Source: Rhodopirellula europaea 6C
GTDB lineage: Bacteria > Planctomycetota > Planctomycetia > Pirellulales > Pirellulaceae
DNA: 40,378 bases
Direction: 5' to 3'
NCBI RefSeq assembly: GCF_000338295.1
Contig: NZ_ANMO01000048.1
Location: 1-40,378 of the forward strand
Shown: positions 1 through 9,629 of the stretch, piece by piece
How positions within the stretch are numbered: position 1 is the first letter of the stretch
Layout of the letters: every line of letters begins with the position of its first letter
Notes under the pieces: generated by a model
Seen by the model: the letters and a program-made list of their open reading frames with translations, nothing else
Told to the model about the DNA's origin: nothing
Database searches by the model: none
Made by a program: the position numbers and the translations under genes

Positions 1-1357
1 CCTTCCACTGCACCAGTCGATACCGTTCGGTTCGAATGGATCGCCCCAGCTTTCGCTTCGGGTAAGCGTGATAGGCATGGTCGCGAACTCGCGCCGATGG
101 ATCTTGGAGGACGGGGACCAAGCTGACTCCGTCGATTGGTTGAGGGCCGCTCGGTGCGGGCAGCCCAGCCAACTCTGACAAGGTCGGGAAGATATCGACG
201 CTCTCGGCCAATTGTTTCGTCGAGCTGCCTGGCTGAGTGACACCCGGCGCGGTGATCAAGATCGGGATCCGGTTGGCTTGTTCGTAGTTGGTATGTTTCG
301 TCCAAATGCCGAGATCGCCAAGGTGAAAACCATGATCGCCCCAAAGCACAACGATTGTGTTGTCAGAAAGTTCTAGACGGTCGAGTTCCTCGATTACTTT
401 TCCGATCTGGGCGTCGACGTAGCTGACGCTGGCGTAGTAGCCATGAATCAGATTGCGTTTCAGTTCATCGTCAAAGTCGGCGTTGGGTTCGGTGGGAACT
501 GGTTTGTAATTTGAAATTTCTCCGCCACGTTTTCCGGCCACCTTGGGGGCGTTTGCTGGCAGGTCTTCGTGCTGGGGCATGGGAAGCGAAGCTGGGTCGT
601 ACAGATCCCAATATTTCTGTGGTGCACTGAATGGCAAGTGAGGCCGGGCAAATCCTGAAGCGATGAAAAATGGCGTTCCATCGGATTGTCGACGTTGCTT
701 TGCCGCTTGCAGTCGCTCGATCGTTTCGGCGGCGACGCGACCGTCGGCGTAGTCTTCATCGTTGGCATCGGGCGATTCATACGCGGCCCCTCGAGGAAGC
801 GATTTGATCTGGCCCAGCATCTGATTGGTGAAGTAGGCCTCTTCGCGAGTCAGTTGCCCGCCATCGGTGCTGGCCGGTTCCAGGTACTCGATGACCTTTT
901 CTTTGAAGTGTGGAACCGAGAACGATTCTGGGTCGCCATGATTGCCGTGGCCGATGTGAAAGATCTTGCCCAGCGACTCGGTTCGATAGCCACCATGTTT
1001 GGCAAAGTGTTGAGGCATCGTGACCGCGTCGGGAATGATCTGGCGCAGTTGGCTGTCCAGCCCGTAGAGGCCCGTCGATGTTGAGTGTGAACCCAGCATC
1101 AACGTGAAACGCGATGGCGCGCAGACGGCTTGGTTGCAGTACGCCATTTCGAACCGCATGCCGCGATTGGCCAGCGAATCGATGTGCGGCGTTTTCGCGA
1201 TCGAGTCTCCATAACATCCAAGAGCAGGTTTCAGGTCATCGACCAAGATCAGCAAGACGTTGGGGTGTTCTTTCGCTTGAAGATTGGAACTTAATGAAAG
1301 CAAAGAACAGATGACGAGCGTCAGCAACGCGACGATCGTTTGGAGTTTGGTCGACAT
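1..1357 (-). CDS. Iduronate-2-sulfatase-like sulfatase, 3' end cut off by window
   Basis: The first 452 residues of a type I (formylglycine) sulfatase are visible; the C-terminus lies outside the window. ATG at 1357 gives an N-terminal hydrophobic signal peptide (about residues 8-28), then the metal-binding start LILVDDLKPALGCYGD (about 36-51) and the sulfatase signature CAPSR, with Cys79 as the residue expected to become formylglycine. A later GDHGFHLG motif supplies further metal-site residues. The layout QAVCAPSR plus LVDDL closely resembles iduronate-2-sulfatases, so the substrate is probably a sulfated polysaccharide, acted on in the periplasm or outside the cell; the exact substrate cannot be read. 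Sulfatases are unusually numerous in marine planctomycetes. It is divergent from the peroxidase gene to its right. Family is certain, specificity is not. Confidence 0.93.
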   Translation of the reverse strand, partial: MSTKLQTIVALLTLVICSLLSLSSNLQAKEHPNVLLILVDDLKPALGCYGDSIAKTPHIDSLANRGMRFEMAYCNQAVCAPSRFTLMLGSHSTSTGLYGLDSQLRQIIPDAVTMPQHFAKHGGYRTESLGKIFHIGHGNHGDPESFSVPHFKEKVIEYLEPASTDGGQLTREEAYFTNQMLGQIKSLPRGAAYESPDANDEDYADGRVAAETIERLQAAKQRRQSDGTPFFIASGFARPHLPFSAPQKYWDLYDPASLPMPQHEDLPANAPKVAGKRGGEISNYKPVPTEPNADFDDELKRNLIHGYYASVSYVDAQIGKVIEELDRLELSDNTIVVLWGDHGFHLGDLGIWTKHTNYEQANRIPILITAPGVTQPGSSTKQLAESVDIFPTLSELAGLPAPSGPQPIDGVSLVPVLQDPSARVRDHAYHAYPKRKLGRSIRTERYRLVQWK

Positions 1358-1913
1358 TGGGATGAGGGAATTCGCGTGGGGATGGGGATGGGCGAAACGC
1401 GTGATTGCACGGATCGGAGGAAAGAATCGTCGATGGATGGCCTGTGGTTGTCTTTCGATTGGTTGTCACTTTTGGAAAGCGACATGAATCTTGATTGTGA
1501 TCCGTTGTTTCACAGCATTTCGAGAAGTCGTTGACGCCATCGGCCGCGTTATTTTGCACCAGACAGCAGTGAATGGCAAATCGTAGAGTTGGTTTCGGTC
1601 CTGACGCAGCTTCTTCTGAAAGATCGAACAGGCGTAGCGAAGGCCTCCGGGAGATTCCAGCCACCAACTGGCGAGACAATTTGGGAATTGATTCTGTTTA
1701 GAAATTTTGTCGATAATTCGCGGCGTTTCGTGCACCAAATGGGTGGGGAAGTCTCAGTTGGATTACGATTGGGATGTTTCGCCTCTCACCCTCGCTTTGA
1801 GTTTTCTCACAGCAACCTTCATCGTCGGCTTGCGTTTCGCCGATGGAAGCGTTGTCTCGGTTGTCATCGCCAACGTTGTTGCACACCTAATGTTGTTCCG
1901 GTCGAAGCGTACG
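1358..1913. other. Intergenic region between divergent sulfatase and peroxidase genes
   Basis: No convincing gene is seen in these 556 bases. An open frame runs into the peroxidase from 1707 and would add 69 residues, including a hydrophobic stretch, but the LEPR-XLL motif normally lies near the N-terminus, so this is judged to be leader DNA. A possible sigma-70-type promoter lies at 1688-1717. Confidence 0.5.
1688..1717 (+). promoter_or_regulatory. Possible sigma-70 promoter for the peroxidase gene
   Basis: TTGATT at 1688-1693 and GATAAT at 1712-1717 are separated by 18 bases, giving 4/6 and 5/6 matches to the housekeeping consensus. Transcription would start near 1724, downstream of the alternative start at 1707, which agrees with translation starting at 1890 or 1914. 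This is a pattern match only. Confidence 0.35.
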
Positions 1914-4028
1914 ATGAACCATCCTGGTCGCAAGCGACGCCCATTGCGAAGCGAACAATTGGAAGCTCGGCAGTTGCTGGCAGCCGATTTCGGTGGGTAT
2001 CGACACAACATCTATGATGCCGAAGACGTCAACGATGACGGTCGTGTTTCAGCCATCGACGCGTTGTTGATCATCAATGCGATGACCAACGAGACCGCTC
2101 GCGATGAAAGCATGTTCACCGATGTCAACGATGATGGTCGACGCAGTGCTTTGGACGCTCTGCGGGTGATCAATCGAATTGAACGCGGCGATGTGTTTCC
2201 GATTGATACCAGTGCCGACGAAGAGCTGAACCTGTTGCTTCCGGAGATGTCGTCTGAAGTTCGTTCGATCGATGGCACCGGAAACAATCCCAACGATCAC
2301 TTTTGGGGTAGCGTTGGGCAACGTTTGATTCGCATGGCGCCAGCGGCCTATGGCGATGGCATTTCAACGCTGGCGGGAGCCGACCGACCCAGCGCACGCG
2401 AAGTCAGCAATGTGTTGTCGGAAATGAACACAAGTCAGGCGCTCAATGATCGTGGGCTGTCTGCATTCGTTTATGTGTGGGGGCAATTCATCGATCATGA
2501 CTTGGGATTGAGCGAAAGCGACGAGCACGGCGAGGCCATCGATATCGCGGTGCCAGAAGGAGATCTCTGGTTCGATCCGACTGGTTCTGGTGAAGCGGTG
2601 ATCCCGATGACGCGAACGCCGATCGCGGAAGGAACCGGGACATCGGTTGATAACCCGGCTCAACAGTTCAATCAAATCACGGCCTTCATCGATGGCTCGA
2701 TGGTTTACGGGAGCGATGCGGCAACCGCCGAAAGGCTAAGGACGTTTGTGGGCGGCCGAATGGCGATCTCCGAAGACGGACTGCTTCCGATGGACGAAAG
2801 CGGAATGGTGATTGCCGGCGATGTTCGCGCCAGTGAGAACGTTGGCTTGACGGCAATCCAGACGCTGTTTGTCCGAGAGCACAATCGTTTGGCCGATGAA
2901 ATATCGGGCTCTGACCCCGAAGCAACCGACGAAGAAATTTACCAACGAGCTCGTTTGGTCGTCGCCGGGTTGATTCAATCCATCACCTACAACGAGTTTC
3001 TGCCGGCACTGTTGGGTGAGCACGCGATGGAACCGTATCGCGGCTACGACGCATCCGTGAATCCTGGCATCGCAAATGAGTTTTCAACCGCCGCGTTTCG
3101 GTTGGGGCACAGCGTGCTTCGAGACGAAGTTGGGTTCATGTCCAATGATGGACGTGAGAGCCAAAACGAGATGGAATTGAAAGACGCGTTCTTTCATGCG
3201 TCGATGTTGGAAGAGACGGGGATCGATTCGTTATTGAAATACGACGCATCGGTTTGGGCTCAAGAGGTGGATTTGGGCGTGGTCGATTCGTTGCGGAACT
3301 TCTTGTTCGGGCCTCCGGGTGCGGGCGGGTTGGATCTGGTTGCCATGAACATCCAGCGTGGCCGCGATCATGGCTTGAGCGACTACAACTCGACGCGAGC
3401 AGCGTACGGCCTGAATCGAGTGGAATCGTTTGACCAAATCACCGGTGACGTTTCGTTGCAGCAGAAGTTGACATCGTTGTATGGAAGCGTCGACAACATT
3501 GATCTTTGGGTCGGCTTGATGGCCGAAAATCACCAAGACGATGCATCAGTTGGCGAGCTGACAGGCAAAATCATTGCCGACCAATTTCAGAGGACTCGCG
3601 ATGGCGATCGGTTCTTCTACAGGAATGTGCTGAACGATCTGGAGATTGAATCGCTGGAACGATCCACGCTGGCGGACGTGATCGAACGCAACACGAGCAT
3701 CGAAGGTTTGCAAGAAAACGTTTTTTCGATGCAAGTCGAAATTCGCGGCCGGGTCATCCTGGCCAGCTCGGTTCCGCCCACGACGATGCCCAGCAACCTT
3801 CGCGAGGACGAAATGCGTGGTGTGGAGGGAATGACGATCGAGTTGATCGACGGAGCTGGGACGCTGGTCGATTCCACAGCGTCTGATCAGCACGGGAATT
3901 ACCGGTTTCGATCGCTCAGTGAGACCGGAGACTACCAAGTCCGACTTTCGCAATCTGGTGAGACGATCGATGTCCTCATCGCTCACGGTGAAGAGCGAAT
4001 CCGCGGGCTGGATTTTTACGTCGCGTAA
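1914..4028 (+). CDS. LEPR-XLL exported animal-type haem peroxidase with dockerin repeats
   Basis: This 704-residue protein has four parts. Residues 1-26 carry the planctomycete LEPR-XLL-type motif (SEQLEARQLLAAD). Residues about 39-88 hold two dockerin-like calcium loops (DVNDDGRVSAIDALLIINAM and DVNDDGRRSALDALRVINRI). Residues about 120-600 form an animal-type haem peroxidase domain with GQFIDHD (distal His195) and RLGHSVLR (proximal His399), plus NIQRGRDHGLSDYN. About 610-704 is a Cna-B/SdrD-like beta domain (YRFRSLSETGDYQVRL). Peroxidases of this family oxidise halides or organic substrates with hydrogen peroxide; the true substrate is unknown. The motif implies export to the surface or medium. 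The start at 1914 was chosen because the motif sits close to the N-terminus in this family; ATG 1890 is possible, and the frame is open back to 1707. The next gene shares the same LEPR-XLL and dockerin plan. Confidence 0.9.
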   Translation: MNHPGRKRRPLRSEQLEARQLLAADFGGYRHNIYDAEDVNDDGRVSAIDALLIINAMTNETARDESMFTDVNDDGRRSALDALRVINRIERGDVFPIDTSADEELNLLLPEMSSEVRSIDGTGNNPNDHFWGSVGQRLIRMAPAAYGDGISTLAGADRPSAREVSNVLSEMNTSQALNDRGLSAFVYVWGQFIDHDLGLSESDEHGEAIDIAVPEGDLWFDPTGSGEAVIPMTRTPIAEGTGTSVDNPAQQFNQITAFIDGSMVYGSDAATAERLRTFVGGRMAISEDGLLPMDESGMVIAGDVRASENVGLTAIQTLFVREHNRLADEISGSDPEATDEEIYQRARLVVAGLIQSITYNEFLPALLGEHAMEPYRGYDASVNPGIANEFSTAAFRLGHSVLRDEVGFMSNDGRESQNEMELKDAFFHASMLEETGIDSLLKYDASVWAQEVDLGVVDSLRNFLFGPPGAGGLDLVAMNIQRGRDHGLSDYNSTRAAYGLNRVESFDQITGDVSLQQKLTSLYGSVDNIDLWVGLMAENHQDDASVGELTGKIIADQFQRTRDGDRFFYRNVLNDLEIESLERSTLADVIERNTSIEGLQENVFSMQVEIRGRVILASSVPPTTMPSNLREDEMRGVEGMTIELIDGAGTLVDSTASDQHGNYRFRSLSETGDYQVRLSQSGETIDVLIAHGEERIRGLDFYVA

Positions 4029-4270
4029 CTGCCGCGTGAGGGAATGGGCCACCCGAGGACGGGGCCGCTATTTGGTGCAAACGTTGCGAAACGCGGCGTG
4101 AAGTGAGACTGCGGGGATTGGTGTGACATTGCCGTCTGAAAGGTGCCCCTTATCAGCGGCCCATCAGGTGAACGCGAGGTCGGATCCCCGTTCGTGATGG
4201 GAAGGGCTGGCGATTGGTGCAATCGCGGATGCCTGCTTTTCCCCTCGTCTCATTGCAGTGTCTGCCCAAT

Positions 4271-6154
4271 ATGAATCAACGGAAGAAACGAACGCGTCGC
4301 CTTGCGATCCAATCTCTCGAAACTCGCCGTGTGCTCGCCGCCAGTCTGGGGTGGGACGGCCCCGGTTTGGGCAGTGCCGCTCTGACCTACACGATTACGG
4401 GGTCACCGAGCACGCTGACTCAGGAGGAGACCGATGCGGCGATCGAAACCGCTTTCGATGCTTGGGCCAGCGTCGCGGACATTGAGTTCACAGAAGTCGA
4501 CCAAGTCGGACTGAATGATTCCATTGATATCTCGTTTGAGAATTTGGATGGAAGAGCGGGCACGCTCGCTCAGGCGTATTTTCCGGACGACGTGAACCCG
4601 GCGCGGTTGGCCGGTGACATCCAATTTGATCTTTCGGAAAGCTGGGAAGTTGGCAATTCGCTGGGCAGTGCGGCGTTCGATTTGGTGTGGGTCGCGGTGC
4701 ATGAAATCGGCCACTCGTTGGGACTGGATCACGCCGATGCCTCCGGAAGTGTTTTGGCTCCGTTCGTTTCCGCCAATCAATCGTTCACCGAACTGGATGA
4801 AGATGACGCCATTGCGATCACACAGTTGTACGCGGCGGCGGAAACTGCGGCGGACGAGCCTGTTGATGAGATGGATTCGACCAACGATTCCGAGGGCTCA
4901 GCCGATGATGAGACCACCGATGCCGAAGACGACCCGGTGCTGGAAGATCCTTCGGTGGACGATTCCGGCGATAAAGATGAGCAGGATTCGGATTCCGGAA
5001 ACAATGATTTCCGGAACCGTTGGTTCGTCTGGAACCGCTGGTTTCGAAACCGTTTCCAACAACGGTTTAGCGGCCGTTTGGACGCGGATCTGAATGCGTA
5101 CAACTACGTCAATCCAACGGATGTCAACGAAGACGATCGCACGACGGCATTGGACGCGTTGATGATTATTAATCGTCTCAATCAAACGTCGGAGGCTGAT
5201 TCGGATGACGCCGAGATGGATGGATTGTGCGACGTCAACGGTGACGGAACGGTGACATCCTTGGATGCGTTGATGGTCATCAATGCAATGAACGATGCGG
5301 ATGTTGACGACGTTGCTCCCGAGTCAACCGAGACGGAAGTCGACATGGAATCGGATGAGGAGGAAGAGAGTTCGGAAACGGACTCCTTGGACGACACCGA
5401 TGTTGTTTTCGATGAGGAGGACGAATCAACGATCGATGACGGCGGCTTGGTCGACGATCCGACTGCAGTGGACGACGAAACGATCGACGAGAAACCTGAT
5501 TCCAGTGAAGACACGGAATCCGACGAGGAATCTGATTCCGGCGAAGAGACTGGCGACGAATCAGCCGACGACGATGTCATCGATGATGAGATGGTCGATG
5601 ACGGGGAGACCGAAGACGATGAAGAAACAATGTCCGAGGAAGACTGTGATCATCGTGCGGAGGGATTTCATCGACAGAACTATGGTTTGTTCCGTGCTGG
5701 TTTGTTCAGCGGCGACGTTGCGACCTTGATCGAGCGATTGGATGCGGATGGCGATTCGGCGCTTTCGGAAGAAGAGGTGTCCGGGCGGTTGTGGGAAAAA
5801 CTTACGGGGCTCGAGGCCGACGGTGACGCCGATGGATTGTTGACCGCGGAAGAATTGGAAGCCGCGTTCTTGGCCGCTCGTGAGGAACGTTTCTTATCGA
5901 AAGATACCGACGAAGACGGTTTGATCACGGAGACCGAAGTTCGCGATCGGCTTTGGGCGAAGTTGGCCGAGGCGGATGCAGACGCCGATGGCGGTGTTTC
6001 TTTCGCGGAATGGGAGGCTTTCCGGGAAGAAACTGAGGCGGATGAATCGGAGGCTTTCTCACCGGGATCGTCGCGATTCGACCGAGTCGACGCGGCATTC
6101 AGCGTGGCGGGCCGGGATGCCCCTCGGGAGCGTTTCGCGAGGTTCCGTCGTTAG
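4271..6154 (+). CDS. LEPR-XLL matrixin-like zinc metalloprotease with dockerin and EF-hand repeats
   Basis: A 627-residue exported protein. After the LEPR-XLL-type motif (IQSLETRRVLAAS) comes a matrixin-like (M10) catalytic domain, with the zinc site HEIGHSLGLDH (His144, His148, His154; Glu145 catalytic), the usual HExGHxLGLxH form. No cysteine-switch propeptide is seen before it. Two dockerin-like loops follow (DVNEDDRTTALDALMIINRL near 284, DVNGDGTVTSLDALMVINAM near 321), then a very acidic Asp/Glu/Ser linker (about 340-475), then four EF-hand-like loops (LDADGDSALSEEEV, ADGDADGLLTAEEL, KDTDEDGLITETEV, ADADADGGVSFAEW) to about residue 600. It should cleave proteins outside the cell, with folding probably dependent on calcium. 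ATG 4271 was preferred to the open frame from 4214 because it places the motif at the N-terminus. It lies 242 bases after the peroxidase; co-transcription is possible but unproven. Confidence 0.88.
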   Translation: MNQRKKRTRRLAIQSLETRRVLAASLGWDGPGLGSAALTYTITGSPSTLTQEETDAAIETAFDAWASVADIEFTEVDQVGLNDSIDISFENLDGRAGTLAQAYFPDDVNPARLAGDIQFDLSESWEVGNSLGSAAFDLVWVAVHEIGHSLGLDHADASGSVLAPFVSANQSFTELDEDDAIAITQLYAAAETAADEPVDEMDSTNDSEGSADDETTDAEDDPVLEDPSVDDSGDKDEQDSDSGNNDFRNRWFVWNRWFRNRFQQRFSGRLDADLNAYNYVNPTDVNEDDRTTALDALMIINRLNQTSEADSDDAEMDGLCDVNGDGTVTSLDALMVINAMNDADVDDVAPESTETEVDMESDEEEESSETDSLDDTDVVFDEEDESTIDDGGLVDDPTAVDDETIDEKPDSSEDTESDEESDSGEETGDESADDDVIDDEMVDDGETEDDEETMSEEDCDHRAEGFHRQNYGLFRAGLFSGDVATLIERLDADGDSALSEEEVSGRLWEKLTGLEADGDADGLLTAEELEAAFLAAREERFLSKDTDEDGLITETEVRDRLWAKLAEADADADGGVSFAEWEAFREETEADESEAFSPGSSRFDRVDAAFSVAGRDAPRERFARFRR

Positions 6155-6282
6155 ATGTTCCGTCGCTAATTCGATGAGTTTCGAAAAATTCCGAAAAAGA
6201 AGTGACGGTTTGTGGTTTGCCTCGCAACTAGTTCCTTGCGAATGATGATGCGAGCTCAGACTACTCTTCGGAAGGCAAAGCG

Positions 6283-6960
6283 ATGGTCGCCACAGACTCC
6301 TCTTGGACGGCACGCGAAAACGATTCCAGCGACCGAGAAGGTTGGGGCAACGATCTCGGGTTCATGGAGTTGTTGGACCACGCACGCGCTGGCGACAGGG
6401 AGGCCCTCGGACGCTTGCTGCAGTGGTACACGAACTATCTGACGATTCTCGCCACCACGCAGTTGGATCGTCGGCTTCGCAGAAGAGTCAATCCATCGGA
6501 CATCGTTCAAGAGGCGATGTTGGAAGCTCATCAGGACTTCGGCGATTTTCGCGGCACCAGCCAAGGTGAGCTGCTTTGCTGGTTGCGGACAATTTTAATT
6601 CACACGTTGCATCGCAGTTTTAAACGCCACGTTCAGGTTCAAAAGCGAGACATTCGTCGCGAAGTTTCTTTGGAAGCGGTTAGCAATCGATTGGAAGAAT
6701 CGGCTTGCAACTGGGCGGGGATCTTGGCTGGCAATGAGCCTTCGCCGAGTGCGCCGATGCGTGCTCGTGAGGGTGCCGTGGAATTGTCCAATCAGCTCAG
6801 CAAACTGAAGCCGCACTACCGCGAAGTGATCGTTCTTCGCGTGCTGCAAGGACTTTCGTTTGATGAGATCGCGGAACGAATGGATCGCAAGTGCGGTGCT
6901 GTTCGGATGCTTTGGTTGCGAGCGTTGGAGAGTTTCAAAGCGTCCGAGGAACAGCGTTGA
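6283..6960 (+). CDS. ECF-type RNA polymerase sigma factor
   Basis: A 225-residue sigma-70-family protein with region 2 (LRRRVNPSDIVQEAMLEAHQ, about 62-85) and region 4 (HYREVIVLRVLQGLSFDEIAERM-type helix-turn-helix, about 175-215), and no regions 1 or 3, as in ECF factors. Its stop codon TGA overlaps the ATG of the next gene, a Ser/Thr kinase, by one base, so the two are translationally coupled. Planctomycetes are known to carry ECF groups encoded beside Ser/Thr kinases, and no anti-sigma factor with a zinc motif is present here. I infer that the kinase controls this sigma factor or its output. The target promoters cannot be read from this window. Confidence 0.92.
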   Translation: MVATDSSWTARENDSSDREGWGNDLGFMELLDHARAGDREALGRLLQWYTNYLTILATTQLDRRLRRRVNPSDIVQEAMLEAHQDFGDFRGTSQGELLCWLRTILIHTLHRSFKRHVQVQKRDIRREVSLEAVSNRLEESACNWAGILAGNEPSPSAPMRAREGAVELSNQLSKLKPHYREVIVLRVLQGLSFDEIAERMDRKCGAVRMLWLRALESFKASEEQR

Positions 6961-9629
6961 TGGTCGCATTTGAATTGTCGACAGACGAATCGCAATCGAC
7001 CGATCCATCGCTGCTGCGCGGTCTGAATGAAGAGCAACAATCTCGGCTGACGAAATTGTTGGACGAGTACTTGGTCGGTTTGGAAAACGGCGAGTCGTTA
7101 GACGCGGATGAGATCGTTCGGCAGAACCCCGATCTGGGACCCGTCTTTCATTCCTACCTTGAGAAGTTAAGAGCTCTCTACGGCGTCGCCGCGGGGATGC
7201 AACCCACTCTCGATGCACCTTCGGTTCCCCTGCCGGCGGACAAACAGCTCGGTGACTTCCTTTTGCATCACGAGATTGGTCGTGGTGGGATGGGAGTCGT
7301 CTACGAAGCCAGCCAGCAGTCGCTTGATCGACGCGTCGCGATCAAGTTGCTGCCGCTGGCTTCCATGTTGGATTCGACCCAGATCGCTCGTTTCAAAAAC
7401 GAAGCTCATGCGGCCGGTTTGCTGCAGCACCCACATATCGTTCCGATTCACAGCGTCGGCAGCCATCAAGGCGTTCACTACTACGCAATGCAGTTCATCG
7501 ATGGGATTGCTTTGGATGCTTGGGTGCGCGAACGTCGTGAGGAAAAGATAGCCGGGCAGTCCGCGGATGGATCGAAAGAACGGTCCAGCGATTCCCGCTC
7601 GGAATCAGCGGAACAACGACGCGAGACTTGGAAGCAAGTGATTCAGTGGGGGATCGACATCGCCGACGCTTTGCACGTTGCCCATGAAAATGGTGTGGTC
7701 CATCGCGACGTGAAGCCATCGAACTTGATGCTTGACCGGTCCGGCAAAATTTGGGTGACCGATTTTGGTTTGGCACGCTGTCAGACGGAGATGTCATTGA
7801 CGCGGTCGGGCGACGTCATCGGAACGATGCGGTACATGAGTCCCGAGCAATCTCGCGGGCAGTCAGCTTTGATTGATGGACGGGCCGATGAGTATTCGCT
7901 GGCCGCAACCTTATACGAATGCTTGACGCTGCGATACGCCCACGAAGGCGAAGACGCGGCAACGATTCTGAAGAAGATCGACAATGAGGAAGTGATCCCG
8001 CTGCATTTGTTGCGACCTGATTTGCCTCGTGATTTGGGGACCGTGATCTCGAAAGCGATGTCGAAGAACCGCGAAGATCGGTACGAGACCGCGAAGGAGT
8101 TTGCCGAGGACATGAAGCGGGTGCTGCTAGGCGAACCCACCATTGCTCGACCACCATCGGTCGCGGATCGGTTGGTTCGGCTGGCGTCGAAGCATCGTCG
8201 TGTTGCGTTCGTGGCAGCCTTGATTGTGACGCTGGGTTTGGTCGGTTCCGCCATCGCGAATGCCAAGTTAGCGGCTGCGAAACTTGTGTCGGACGAAAAC
8301 GCCATGCGGGCCACTCGGGGAGAGTCGTTGGCGCGAGAGGCTTTAGATCGGATGGGGACGCGCATCGCCGAGCTGTTGGTCGATGTTCCCGGGGCAGACC
8401 CGGTTCGCCGTTTGTTGCTGTTGGAAATGTTGGATTACTACGAACGGTTCGCTGCGGAAATCAAAAATGATCCAACGCTTAGCGAGGATTTCGCGATGAC
8501 GCTCGCGCATGCGGGCAGGTTGCAGTCGGAGCTTGGTGACAGTGAGCAGGCGATCGCGGCGCTTAAGCGTAGCGAATCAATCTATGCGGAATTGGCCGGC
8601 AGTGTTGCTGCCAATGACCCGGTCCGATTGCACTGGGCAACGTGTCAGAACAATTTGGCACAGGCGTTGGTGCGGGCAGGGAAATTCGAAGATGCAGCTC
8701 GATACTTTGTGCGAGCGATGGCGATCCAGCGGGCACTGGCGGACCAAGGTCACTCGTTTCCTCTGCACCGGGACGCTGAAGTTTCGTTGGCAGCCACGCT
8801 GAACAACATGGGTTTGTTGCTAATGCGAACAAATGCAACCTCCGAGGCAGAATCATATTTCGTAAAATCGATCGAGCGACTTCAGACACTGTTGATCGAA
8901 CCGGTGTCGGATGCCAAGCGACTGAACGGCATGACGAACGATCCGGCTTCCTTGAAGCTTGTTGCGGTGCAGTCGAACTTGGCGGGGCTGTTGATGGAAT
9001 CAGAACCCGAACGAGCGATTCATCATGCTGGCCAGGCACTTGAATCGCAATTGAGTCTTTTGCAGTCGAATCCAAGCGACGCGAAGATTGCTGGGCAGAC
9101 GATTGTGACGCTCAACACGCTCGGTGCGGCGCAATCTGCGATGGGTAGGAATGCCAAAGCAATCGAGACATTCGAACAAGCCATTGAGCTGGGCAGCCAA
9201 GTCGTGCTTCGCTGGCCCGATCACCCGAACTATCGAAGGGATTTGGCGCTGAGTTTCAATCAATTGGGTTTGGTTCGATCAAAGATGAAGTCCCTGGGGA
9301 AGGCACGCACGGCGTTTGAAAAGGCGTTGGAAATTGGGCAGCCGCTAGCGACTCAATTTCCAGAAGATGCAGAGACGCAAAGCATGCTGGGTGGGGTTTG
9401 GAACAACTACGGATTCCTTCAGCAGCAACTGGGAGATGCGGGGGCGGCTGCGGAGGCGTATTCCCAAGCAATTCGGCTGCAATCGGTCGCGGTTTCGGTT
9501 GCACCCGAAGTGGTTCGTTACAATGAATTCCTGCGAAAGCACCGGGCGAACTATCAAAGCGTGATGGAATCCACCGGCAATTCGCTGCCTCGAGAAGAGC
9601 TACAAGGATCGATTCATGAAGCCAACTAA
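6960..9629 (+). CDS. Membrane Ser/Thr protein kinase with C-terminal TPR repeats
   Basis: An 889-residue Hanks-type (PknB-like) kinase. The N-terminal 100 residues are the usual planctomycete pre-kinase segment (EYLVGLENGESLDADEIVRQ). The kinase domain spans about 100-375: glycine loop GRGGMGVVYE (from 107), VAIK lysine Lys129, HRDVKPSN with Asp250, DFG with Asp268, and GTMRYMSPEQ. A single transmembrane segment follows at about 415-437, then TPR-like helical repeats to about 870 (for example AKAIETFEQAIELG and GKARTAFEKALEIG). The kinase lies in the cytoplasm and the TPRs probably on the other side of the membrane. ATG 6960 overlaps the sigma-factor stop (TGATG); an upstream in-frame start at 6891 is less likely. 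The 3' end overlaps the next gene by 14 bases. All catalytic residues are present, so it should be active. Confidence 0.94.
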   Translation: MVAFELSTDESQSTDPSLLRGLNEEQQSRLTKLLDEYLVGLENGESLDADEIVRQNPDLGPVFHSYLEKLRALYGVAAGMQPTLDAPSVPLPADKQLGDFLLHHEIGRGGMGVVYEASQQSLDRRVAIKLLPLASMLDSTQIARFKNEAHAAGLLQHPHIVPIHSVGSHQGVHYYAMQFIDGIALDAWVRERREEKIAGQSADGSKERSSDSRSESAEQRRETWKQVIQWGIDIADALHVAHENGVVHRDVKPSNLMLDRSGKIWVTDFGLARCQTEMSLTRSGDVIGTMRYMSPEQSRGQSALIDGRADEYSLAATLYECLTLRYAHEGEDAATILKKIDNEEVIPLHLLRPDLPRDLGTVISKAMSKNREDRYETAKEFAEDMKRVLLGEPTIARPPSVADRLVRLASKHRRVAFVAALIVTLGLVGSAIANAKLAAAKLVSDENAMRATRGESLAREALDRMGTRIAELLVDVPGADPVRRLLLLEMLDYYERFAAEIKNDPTLSEDFAMTLAHAGRLQSELGDSEQAIAALKRSESIYAELAGSVAANDPVRLHWATCQNNLAQALVRAGKFEDAARYFVRAMAIQRALADQGHSFPLHRDAEVSLAATLNNMGLLLMRTNATSEAESYFVKSIERLQTLLIEPVSDAKRLNGMTNDPASLKLVAVQSNLAGLLMESEPERAIHHAGQALESQLSLLQSNPSDAKIAGQTIVTLNTLGAAQSAMGRNAKAIETFEQAIELGSQVVLRWPDHPNYRRDLALSFNQLGLVRSKMKSLGKARTAFEKALEIGQPLATQFPEDAETQSMLGGVWNNYGFLQQQLGDAGAAAEAYSQAIRLQSVAVSVAPEVVRYNEFLRKHRANYQSVMESTGNSLPREELQGSIHEAN

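Noticed and set aside
1707-1913. 69-residue N-terminal extension of the peroxidase with a hydrophobic stretch
   Set aside because: It would push the LEPR-XLL motif away from the N-terminus and overlap a plausible -10/-35 promoter.
5182-5580. Serine-rich open frame on the minus strand
   Set aside because: It is the antisense of the Asp/Glu-rich linker of the matrixin gene; no domain or start signal.
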